From: Candidatus Falkowiibacteriota bacterium | GTDB lineage: Bacteria; Patescibacteriota; Patescibacteriia; Patescibacteriales; UBA12465 | Direction of reading: 5' to 3' | Assembly (NCBI GenBank): GCA_903839955.1 | Contig: CAIMEI010000112.1 | Span: 1 to 6,501 of the forward strand | DNA length: 6,501 bases | Shown here: piece by piece, positions 1 through 5,744 of the stretch | Layout of the letters: each line of letters begins with the position of its first letter | Position numbering within the stretch: the first letter of the stretch is position 1 | Made by a program: the position numbers and the translations under genes | The notes under the pieces: generated by a model | What the model was told of the DNA's origin: nothing | The model's database searches: none | The model's input: only the letters and a program-made list of their open reading frames with translations

Positions 1-264
1 AAGAATGCCAAGTTGCCGGTCAAGAAAGAAACCGGAGAATTGGTTTTTGTGGCCGCCATGACTGCCGTCCTGCTGTTTATCGGTTTCCTTTGGTTGCACT
101 ACGGCCACAACGCCGACGCCGCCTGGATTTATGTCCTGCTGGTTGACCTATTAATTTTCCTAGCCTGTTTCGTCGGTTTCTGCGTGGCCACTTTGATGTA
201 TATTTTATTAAAGAAACTTTTTACTAGCAAAAAGAGTGACAACAACATCCCTAGTACAAACTAA
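1..264 (+). CDS. Small hypothetical membrane protein, 3' part only
   Basis: The reading frame is open from the first base of the window and stops at TAA 262-264, so this is probably the C-terminal 87 residues of a gene starting further left. A TTG at 13 could serve as a start, but no ribosome binding site is visible and nothing closes the frame upstream. Counting from the edge, two hydrophobic segments are seen at about residues 14-32 and 43-70. They are joined by a short polar turn (HYGHNAD) and followed by a Lys-rich tail (KKLFTSKK), which suggests a membrane hairpin with its C-terminus in the cytoplasm. No family is recognised. Its codons are richer in G and C than those of the genes downstream. 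Its last 29 bases overlap the start of the kinase gene in another frame, so the two are probably cotranscribed and possibly translationally coupled. Function unknown. Confidence 0.6.
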   Translation, partial: KNAKLPVKKETGELVFVAAMTAVLLFIGFLWLHYGHNADAAWIYVLLVDLLIFLACFVGFCVATLMYILLKKLFTSKKSDNNIPSTN

Positions 265-1363
265 TAACCTGGACGATGAAAATCGTTTAAACACCAATTG
301 TTGGTTGGTTAATAATCTGGGGCATTCCCCCTACAAGCGCTGTCAGCACTGCACTTTTCGTTTTCACAATTGCCTGTTTTTGCATTATCAATTAATCAGC
401 GCCGGCTTAATCCTTTTCTCGCTGGGGGCGGTTTTTATTTTTGAAGGAAAAGTTTCCATTGTTATCGCTTCCATCATTTTTTCCATTATTACGGTCTTTG
501 GTTATTTCTTCAATAAGAGTACGGAAAGTATTGTCGAGGCCAATTTCTCCCAAGCCAAATCCAATAAGGCCCTGGAGGACCTGACAAAGAATCTCAACAA
601 AAAAGTGGCTGAACAAACTAAGGATATCACCGCCAAAGCCAACCGTTTGCAGGAACTATTAAATATCAGCACCGAGTTCGTGAGCATTGTTTCTCATCAA
701 ATGCGTACGCCTCTGACCGGTATCCGTTGGTTTACGGAATTGTTAATAGAAGACAGTAAAAACCCAGCTAAGCAGGACGGTGAGCATAAGCTGGATTTTT
801 TGCAGCAGATTTATGATAGCAATAAGAGAATGATTCAGTTGGTAGACGACCTGTTGAATGTTTCGCATATCGAGACCGACGGAAAATTCAAGATAAACAA
901 AGAGACGCTTAAGGTTAAAGCTGTCGTAGAAGAGGTTTTAAAGGACAATATCACCCTGATAGATGCCAAGAAGCTGATAATCGTTAATGGCATTCCTGAC
1001 GATTTATCAGCCTTCGCTGACAATGAAAAGATCAAGCAGGTCTGGAGTAACTTTATTAGTAATGCCACAAAATACAGTCCTAATGGCACTACGGTGACAA
1101 TTTCCGAAGAAAACGATCCGAAAAAAGGCTTGGTTTTTTCCGTAAAGGACCAGGGGATTGGTATTCCAAAAGATCAAAGGGCGCGCTTATTTGAAAAATT
1201 TTTTCGCGCCAACAATGCGGTTTTACAAGACCCTAACGGCAACGGGCTAGGGCTATACATAGTTAAGAAGATTGTGGAAATGCACGGCGGTAAGGTTTGG
1301 GTGGATTCGGAAGAAGGGAAAGGATCAACTTTCTATTTTTCTTTGCCGGATACAAAAAAATAG
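236..1363 (+). CDS. Membrane sensor histidine kinase with Cys-rich N-terminus (cassette A)
   Basis: This 375-aa kinase should autophosphorylate on His and pass the phosphate to the receiver protein encoded 28 bases downstream. Domains in order: a polar N-terminus with C22, H30, C36-x2-C39 and C46; two membrane helices at about 52-69 and 74-92, with the short connector EGK; a coiled-coil linker at about 97-147; a HisKA dimerisation domain with H-box SHQMRTP and phosphoacceptor H154; and a HATPase_c domain with N-box N272/N276, G1 box DQGIG (305-309), F-box F319/F322 and G2 box GNGLG (335-339). All catalytic motifs are intact. The hairpin leaves almost nothing outside the cell, so sensing is probably by the cytoplasmic Cys/His region or within the membrane. 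The GTG start at 236 is chosen because the frame is closed by TAA at 209-211 and the next candidate, TTG at 305, would remove C22. The start lies inside the preceding gene and lacks a good Shine-Dalgarno. Kinase identity is certain; the ligand is unknown. Confidence 0.93.
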   Translation: MTTTSLVQTNNLDDENRLNTNCWLVNNLGHSPYKRCQHCTFRFHNCLFLHYQLISAGLILFSLGAVFIFEGKVSIVIASIIFSIITVFGYFFNKSTESIVEANFSQAKSNKALEDLTKNLNKKVAEQTKDITAKANRLQELLNISTEFVSIVSHQMRTPLTGIRWFTELLIEDSKNPAKQDGEHKLDFLQQIYDSNKRMIQLVDDLLNVSHIETDGKFKINKETLKVKAVVEEVLKDNITLIDAKKLIIVNGIPDDLSAFADNEKIKQVWSNFISNATKYSPNGTTVTISEENDPKKGLVFSVKDQGIGIPKDQRARLFEKFFRANNAVLQDPNGNGLGLYIVKKIVEMHGGKVWVDSEEGKGSTFYFSLPDTKK

Positions 1364-1391
1364 CTTATGGCTTTAGCAGGCCACTAAAAAT

Positions 1392-1775
1392 ATGAGCAAA
1401 AAAATCTTAGTAGTTGAAGACGAACCTGTTTTATCTAAAGCTCTTGATTTTAAGCTAAAAGACGAGGGCTTTGAGGTCATTGTCGCCCACGACGGCGCTG
1501 AGGGGTTGGAATTAGCAGAGAAAAGCCAACCGGATATCATTCTTTGTGATATTAGAATGCCAAAAATGGACGGCTGCAGCATGATAAGAGCCGTTAGAGA
1601 GACGGCCTGGGGTAAAAACCTGCCAGCCATCATGCTCACCAACATCAATGACCCGGCAAAAGTCGCCGAAGCCATGAAGCACAACGTTCTTAGTTATCTG
1701 GTGAAAAGCGATATGGATTTAGCACAAGTCGTTGAGAAAGTTAGAGACGGACTAACAAAAGCAGGAAAGAAGTAG
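1392..1775 (+). CDS. Receiver-only (CheY-like) response regulator (cassette A)
   Basis: This 127-aa protein is a single receiver domain and nothing more. The acidic pocket is E9/D10, the phosphoacceptor is D53 (in LCDIRMP), the switch residue is T83 (in IMLTN), the aromatic switch position is Y102 and the conserved lysine is K105 (in VKSD). All residues needed for phosphorylation are present. With no DNA-binding or enzymatic domain, output must come through protein contact or further phosphotransfer; the partner is not visible here. The gene begins 28 bases after the kinase stop and is surely cotranscribed with it. Only a weak AGCAGG-like sequence precedes the ATG, about a dozen bases away. 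It is about 60% identical by eye to the regulator at 5222-5602, with conserved stretches in both the phosphorylation site and the C-terminal helix. The cognate partner is presumably the kinase just upstream. Confidence 0.93.
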   Translation: MSKKILVVEDEPVLSKALDFKLKDEGFEVIVAHDGAEGLELAEKSQPDIILCDIRMPKMDGCSMIRAVRETAWGKNLPAIMLTNINDPAKVAEAMKHNVLSYLVKSDMDLAQVVEKVRDGLTKAGKK

Positions 1776-1826
1776 GGGGTCGCGGAAGTTGTGATTATTT
1801 GACTTAGTAAAAAACGAGGATGGACG

Positions 1827-1863
1827 AAACCATTAGGCTTTTGGTTAATGGTTTTTTGTTTCT
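1827..1863 (+). terminator. Intrinsic terminator after cassette A
   Basis: AAACCATTA (1827-1835) pairs with TAATGGTTT (1846-1854) around a loop of about 10 bases; G1836-T1845 can add a wobble pair. The right arm runs into a T tract (six T at 1852-1857, then G and three T). The hairpin is 51 bases after the regulator's stop and just before the next promoter, so it should end the kinase-regulator transcript. The stem is AT-rich and moderately stable. Confidence 0.7.
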
Positions 1864-1878
1864 GGGGGCTTTTCTGTC

Positions 1879-1907
1879 TTGACAAAACTACAAAAATTGT
1901 ATAGAGT
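1879..1907 (+). promoter_or_regulatory. Sigma-70-type promoter for the reductase-like gene
   Basis: A perfect TTGACA (-35) lies at 1879-1884. At a 17-base spacing there is TAGAGT at 1902-1907, which keeps the key T1, A2 and T6 of a -10 box. TATAGA at 1900-1905 is an alternative with 15-base spacing. Transcription would start near 1914, giving a leader of about 20 bases that holds the Shine-Dalgarno. The position between a terminator and a strong ribosome binding site supports the call. Confidence 0.6.
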
Positions 1908-1922
1908 ATTTTTATTAATAAA

Positions 1923-1928
1923 AGGAGG
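1923..1928 (+). promoter_or_regulatory. Strong Shine-Dalgarno AGGAGG
   Basis: AGGAGG, within AAAGGAGGG, sits five bases before the ATG at 1934 and fixes that start codon. It is the only strong ribosome binding site in the window; the other starts have weak or no Shine-Dalgarno. Confidence 0.85.
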
Positions 1929-1933
1929 GATTA

Positions 1934-2956
1934 ATGAATTCTTTAAAAACTCCCCCATCCGTGGGGATTATTGCTAACATTTCGACCTCAGAGCACAGAG
2001 AGTTTTTTGTGCAACAAATGGGGGAACCCGAAAACGGCCTGTTTAAACCATTAAATTTCGAATTTGATGGTATTGCTGGTCAAATTATCTCTCTAGACGT
2101 AACGTCCGAAGAGATAGAACGATCAAAAAGCGGTTATGCTTTAGTCCAGAACCATATTTCTCAAGCCGTCAGGCAGTTAGCGAGAAATCCTGAAATTAAA
2201 GTGATTGCTTTCACGGCTTCTACGAAGAGGCCAGGCATTACTTCGAGCATTAAAGATGAGTTTCCAAATATCATCTTTACCATCGGAGACAATGGCACAA
2301 TGCTATCTACCCTGAAGCTAGTGAGGCATTTTTTAGGCCCTTTTGTGGACAAAAGGGATAAGATTTGCGTCATGGGCGGCGGGTTTATTGGTGAATTTGT
2401 TTTGAGCTACTTAACCGATTACGGTTGCAAGGACTTAACCATCTTCACCAAGCAGAACAAAAATGGTATCCCGGCTTTCGTAAGAAAAGTTGATACTGTC
2501 CAGAAAATTGGGCCGAGAGTGAAGTTGTTTATTTCTTGCGCCCACACCAATAAAATCATTCCCCAAGAATTCATAGAGATTCTTGATGACCAAGCTATTA
2601 TTATCGACGTTGCTGTTCCGCCAGGCGTTGGTAAAGATGTTTTTCTGGCTCTTCCGGGGTCGATTAAAAGATATGATGCCGGAGACTATTTTTTACCTGA
2701 GCTCAAATATGATTTTCATCCAAAATTAGCCCATTTTCCCAAAGTAGGTTTTTGGTACGGTTGTTTTACGGAGGCAGTGCTCCTGGGTTTGGCGGTCAAG
2801 GACGGCAAGGATTTGTCGGGGCATAATTTTTTTGAGGTTAATCAAGAAAACATGTCGCTGATCGATCAATTATTGAAGTCAGAGCACCATTTTCAGGTGC
2901 CGTTCATTAATTTCTATGAGCCGGAAAACTATGAAGGGCTGGGAATCCAGTACTAA
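1934..2956 (+). CDS. Acyl-ACP reductase-like / COG5322-type NAD(P)-dependent dehydrogenase
   Basis: This 340-aa soluble protein has a dinucleotide-binding glycine motif, MGGGFIG (G148, G150, G153), after a beta strand (KICV), so it should bind NAD(P)H. I place it near cyanobacterial long-chain acyl-ACP reductase and the related 'predicted amino acid dehydrogenases' on four grounds: similar length (about 340 aa); TIGDNGT before the Rossmann core, where that family has a TTGN-type motif; IDVAVPPGVGKDV in the strand-turn after the fold; and a late YGCFTEAVLL segment matching the family's ACFAE-type motif. In cyanobacterial enzymes the Cys of that last motif forms the acyl thioester; here it is C277. 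The family's LGGFTS-type stretch is not obvious, so substrate use may differ. No aldehyde decarbonylase or fatty acid synthesis gene is in view. The gene has its own promoter, Shine-Dalgarno and terminator. Alternatives are a shikimate-dehydrogenase-like or other Rossmann oxidoreductase. The fold is confident, the substrate is not. Confidence 0.6.
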   Translation: MNSLKTPPSVGIIANISTSEHREFFVQQMGEPENGLFKPLNFEFDGIAGQIISLDVTSEEIERSKSGYALVQNHISQAVRQLARNPEIKVIAFTASTKRPGITSSIKDEFPNIIFTIGDNGTMLSTLKLVRHFLGPFVDKRDKICVMGGGFIGEFVLSYLTDYGCKDLTIFTKQNKNGIPAFVRKVDTVQKIGPRVKLFISCAHTNKIIPQEFIEILDDQAIIIDVAVPPGVGKDVFLALPGSIKRYDAGDYFLPELKYDFHPKLAHFPKVGFWYGCFTEAVLLGLAVKDGKDLSGHNFFEVNQENMSLIDQLLKSEHHFQVPFINFYEPENYEGLGIQY

Positions 2957-2964
2957 TATTTTAC

Positions 2965-3000
2965 AAAGAGAATCTTGCAAGATTCTCTTTTTTATTTTTG
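2965..3000 (+). terminator. Palindromic intrinsic terminator after the reductase-like gene
   Basis: AAAGAGAATCTTG (2965-2977) is followed at once by its exact reverse complement (2978-2990), making a 26-base perfect palindrome. In RNA this folds as a stem of about 11 pairs with a four-base loop, and TTTATTTTTG (2991-3000) follows. It begins 8 bases after the stop codon. It separates this gene from the kinase gene starting at 3025. Confidence 0.85.
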
Positions 3001-3007
3001 TGAAAAA

Positions 3008-3016
3008 TGTTAAGAT
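3008..3016 (+). promoter_or_regulatory. Extended -10 promoter, possibly giving a leaderless mRNA
   Basis: TGTTAAGAT (3008-3016) is an extended -10 element (TGn plus TAAGAT). It uses the same TAAGAT hexamer as the promoter at 5672-5701. No good -35 box is seen at 17-18 bases upstream, where the terminator's T tract lies. Transcription from here would begin about 3022-3025, at or next to the ATG at 3025, leaving no room for a Shine-Dalgarno. Confidence 0.45.
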
Positions 3017-3024
3017 AACAGGGT

Positions 3025-5196
3025 ATGAACATTTACGGACTAACCTTCGTTGATTTATTTCCCTTGATGAGCTTGGTGTTTATCATGTTTTTGGGGATGC
3101 TAGTTCTTTCTAGGAGCGGCAAGTCTCCCTTGAGCCGTCTGTTCTTTGCCATGGTCGTGATCATCGCTCTTTGGGAAATCGGGACGTTCATGATGTTTAT
3201 GAGCAGCAATGACCAGCAGATAGATTTTTGGGATCGTTTTATTTATTTGGGGGTTGTTTTCTTCCCGGCGATTCAATATCAGTTTAGCCTGGAAGCCACT
3301 TTTTATAATAAGAGAAGAAAATTGATTTTAGCTTTCGCTTACTTGTTGTCAATTTGCTTCTTGGTGCTGAGTCGCACCACTTATTTTGTTTCTGGCGTTT
3401 TTCATTATTACTGGGGCGCACACACTAGGGCGCAGTTGGGCCATCATTTTTTTATCGCTTTCTTTTTTATTTTCGCCCTCGCCTTCGTTTACAATTTTGC
3501 CAAGGGACTCCGTAAAATTAATGATAAAACCGAGCGGAGCCGAGCGCTATATTATATTGTCGCCTTCCTTTTTTTGAATGTGGTGGCGGGGCTTGGCTAT
3601 TTGCCGGCCTACGGAATACCTGTTTACCCAATCTCTTTAATTGCTCCCTTAGTTTTTTCCGTTTTAATAACTTACGCTATTATTTTCTACGGCTTGATGG
3701 ACATCAAGATAATGGTGCGCAGTTATTTGGTGTATTTCTTTTCTTTACTGTCCGTGGTTGTTCCGGCGGCTGGCTTGATTTACCTTTTTTCTTTTGCCCC
3801 GCCACTCTATTCTTACCTGGCTTATCTTTTGTTTCTTGTTTTCGCTCTGCTTCTGTTTCCTGCTCTTAGAAAATATTTTTATAAGATCGCCAATAAGCAC
3901 CTGTTTTCCTCACTTTATGACGTCAGGGAATTAGTTTACGATCTCAATATCGGTCTGCACTCCTCATTGAACGTCGACCACGTTCTTAACAGTATTATCG
4001 GCATTTTGAACCAGGCTTTTCATAGTGAGGCCATTACCATGATTAGCTATAATTCACAGGTTAGCCGTTGGGAGGTTTTGCACAATCACGGTTTTGATTT
4101 TGAGGCGGAAAACATTTCTCTGAGCTATGAGACCTGCGTTTCCGCTTTTTCCGCCGGACATTCGATACTTCTTCAGAAAGAAAATAAAAATTTGTTTAAT
4201 CAATATAGTTTTTCCTTAGAATTCATCAAGAAACCCCCAGTGGAAGTGGTTGTTCCGATTAGTATAAAAGGAAGGTTGGTAGGCTTTTTACTTTTTGCCG
4301 CCAAAGAATCTGGCGACAGCTACAACAGCGGCGATCTTCAAGTTTTAGACACGGTTAGTGCTGGCATTGCCATTGCTATTGAGAACGCGCTTCTTTATGA
4401 GAATACTAGAAAATTCAATGTTAAATTAAAGAGTGAAATAAATAAAGCCACTAAGAGGTTGCAAAAACAGAATGAAGAATTAAAAAAATTGAGCTCGGCA
4501 AAAGACGAATTTATCGGCATTGTTTCTCACCAACTTCGCACGCCGTTAACTGGCATCCGCTGGTTTACTGAATTACTGCTAGACAGCAGCGAAAAGAAAA
4601 AGTCCGGTGCCACCGAAGCTCAGAAACTTGATTTTCTTCAGCAAATTTCGGTCAGCAACAAGAGGATGATTCAATTGGTAGATGATCTATTGAACGTTTC
4701 TCACATGGAGACGGATGGAAAGTTTAAGATATCCAAAGAAATATTTGACGTTAAACTGGTAATTGACGAAGTTTTGAATGAAAATATTTCCTTGATAAAT
4801 TCTAAAAAATTAAAAATCGTCAACGAAATCCCGGCCGGCCTAAAAGTATTTGCCGATGAAGGAAAAATTAAACAGGTCTGGAATAATTTTATTAGCAATG
4901 CCACCAAATATGGTCTCCTGGGTACAGAAATAAAAATTTCCGAGACGGAGAAAGATGATAAATTTGTTTTTTCGGTTCAAGACCACGGCATTGGCATTCC
5001 GGATGACCAAAAAGAACGTTTGTTTGAAAAGTTTTTCCGCGCTAACAATGCCATCCTTCAGGACCCGAACGGCAACGGCTTGGGATTGTATATAGTTAAA
5101 GAAATAGTTAAAATGCATGGTGGAGAGATTTGGGTGGATTCCGAAGAGAATAAAGGGTCAACCTTCTTTTTCTCTCTGCCACAAAAAATGGAGTAG
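3025..5196 (+). CDS. Polytopic GAF-containing sensor histidine kinase (cassette B)
   Basis: This 723-aa kinase begins with about nine hydrophobic segments (roughly 10-28, 38-58, 72-90, 98-116, 140-158, 174-193, 203-224, 233-255 and 261-280). The first seven resemble the N-terminal 7TM region of histidine kinases. A GAF-like domain follows (about 311-456), then a coiled coil (about 457-495). The HisKA domain has H-box SHQLRTP with phosphoacceptor H502. HATPase_c has N621/N625, G1 DHGIG (653-657), F667/F670 and G2 GNGLG (683-687). All catalytic motifs are intact. Inputs could be sensed in the membrane and by a small molecule or redox change at the GAF domain; ligands are unknown. From the H-box on it is about two-thirds identical by eye to the kinase at 236-1363. 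The ATG at 3025 follows a -10 element almost directly. A receiver gene starts 25 bases after its stop and is its likely partner. Confidence 0.94.
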   Translation: MNIYGLTFVDLFPLMSLVFIMFLGMLVLSRSGKSPLSRLFFAMVVIIALWEIGTFMMFMSSNDQQIDFWDRFIYLGVVFFPAIQYQFSLEATFYNKRRKLILAFAYLLSICFLVLSRTTYFVSGVFHYYWGAHTRAQLGHHFFIAFFFIFALAFVYNFAKGLRKINDKTERSRALYYIVAFLFLNVVAGLGYLPAYGIPVYPISLIAPLVFSVLITYAIIFYGLMDIKIMVRSYLVYFFSLLSVVVPAAGLIYLFSFAPPLYSYLAYLLFLVFALLLFPALRKYFYKIANKHLFSSLYDVRELVYDLNIGLHSSLNVDHVLNSIIGILNQAFHSEAITMISYNSQVSRWEVLHNHGFDFEAENISLSYETCVSAFSAGHSILLQKENKNLFNQYSFSLEFIKKPPVEVVVPISIKGRLVGFLLFAAKESGDSYNSGDLQVLDTVSAGIAIAIENALLYENTRKFNVKLKSEINKATKRLQKQNEELKKLSSAKDEFIGIVSHQLRTPLTGIRWFTELLLDSSEKKKSGATEAQKLDFLQQISVSNKRMIQLVDDLLNVSHMETDGKFKISKEIFDVKLVIDEVLNENISLINSKKLKIVNEIPAGLKVFADEGKIKQVWNNFISNATKYGLLGTEIKISETEKDDKFVFSVQDHGIGIPDDQKERLFEKFFRANNAILQDPNGNGLGLYIVKEIVKMHGGEIWVDSEENKGSTFFFSLPQKME

Positions 5197-5221
5197 CTGC
5201 TAATTTCTTAAATGAAAATAT

Positions 5222-5602
5222 ATGGAAAAAAAGATATTAATCGTTGAAGACGAAACGACCTTGGCCCAGGCGCTAGGTTTTAAGCTCAAAGGGGAGGGTT
5301 TTGAAGCCATTTTTGCTGGTAATGGCATTGAGGGTTTAGAAGTGGCTGAAAAAAGCCAGCCGGACTTAATTTTATGCGACATCAGTATGCCTCAGATGGA
5401 TGGTTTCACGATGCTGAAAACAATGCGCGGCACCCCTTGGGGTAGCAAAATTCCGGTGATTATGCTCACCAATCTCAATGATTCTGGCAAAATAGCCGAT
5501 GCTTTAAGCGAAAACGTTTTTAGCTATTTAGTGAAAAGCGATTGGGATCTGGCTCAAGTGGTGGAAAAAATTAAAGAAGAATTGGCTAATAGTCATAGAT
5601 AG
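5222..5602 (+). CDS. Receiver-only (CheY-like) response regulator (cassette B)
   Basis: This 126-aa protein is a lone receiver domain with acidic pocket E9/D10, phosphoacceptor D53 (in LCDISMP), switch residue T83 (in IMLTN), Y102 and K105 (in VKSD). It should accept phosphate from the kinase that ends 25 bases upstream. No output domain is attached. It differs from the regulator at 1392-1775 at about 48 of 126 aligned positions by hand count. Several differences fall in the first helix (TTLAQALGF against PVLSKALDF), the face that usually decides which kinase is recognised. An ATG at 5212 is out of frame, so 5222 is the start. No Shine-Dalgarno is evident, so translation may depend on ribosomes finishing the kinase gene. 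The downstream terminator closes the unit. Confidence 0.93.
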   Translation: MEKKILIVEDETTLAQALGFKLKGEGFEAIFAGNGIEGLEVAEKSQPDLILCDISMPQMDGFTMLKTMRGTPWGSKIPVIMLTNLNDSGKIADALSENVFSYLVKSDWDLAQVVEKIKEELANSHR

Positions 5603-5626
5603 TCCGGCCATTTCCTAAAGAATCAA

Positions 5627-5655
5627 ACAAAAAGACAAGTTGCTTGTCTTTTTGT
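5627..5655 (+). terminator. Intrinsic terminator after cassette B
   Basis: ACAAAAAGACAAG (5627-5639), loop TTG (5640-5642) and CTTGTCTTTTTGT (5643-5655) form a perfect 13-pair hairpin. The core is GACAAG/CTTGTC and the T run lies in the right arm. The matching A run in the left arm means it could also act on the opposite strand. It starts 24 bases after the regulator's stop codon. Confidence 0.8.
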
Positions 5656-5671
5656 GTAGGCAAATTCACGG

Positions 5672-5701
5672 TTGACATTCTGAGAAAATATGGTGTAAGA
5701 T
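5672..5701 (+). promoter_or_regulatory. Promoter TTGACA-N18-TAAGAT for the right-edge gene
   Basis: A perfect TTGACA lies at 5672-5677 and TAAGAT at 5696-5701, 18 bases apart. Transcription would start near 5708, giving a leader of about 37 bases to the ATG at 5745. It lies just after a terminator and before the only gene downstream. The leader is AT-rich, with no Shine-Dalgarno before the ATG. Confidence 0.7.
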
Positions 5702-5744
5702 GAAAAATCAATAAATTCGTTAACAATTAAATACATTAAATATT

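Noticed and set aside
221..264. Possible programmed or sequencing frameshift fusing the small membrane gene to the kinase (run of five A at 229-233)
   Set aside because: The small gene ends in a normal polar tail and the kinase has its own GTG and its own membrane hairpin. A -1 slip at the A run would not enter the kinase frame, so two overlapping genes explain the data.
680..1363. Long similarity between 680-1363 and the matching part of the second kinase as a DNA repeat or recombination site
   Set aside because: The match is at protein level. Third codon positions differ throughout, so it is old paralogy and not a DNA repeat.
1373..1684. Reverse-strand open frame of 103 codons opposite the first response regulator
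   Set aside because: It is an antisense shadow of a clear receiver gene, with no ribosome binding site, promoter or recognisable domain. A similar shadow lies opposite the second regulator.
1799..1826. TTGACT at 1799-1804 as an additional promoter
   Set aside because: There is no acceptable -10 box at 16-18 bases and it would fire straight into the terminator hairpin at 1827.
4840..5118. Reverse-strand open frame of 92 codons inside the second kinase
   Set aside because: It lies opposite the conserved ATPase domain. The composition is that of antisense coding sequence and no start signals are seen.
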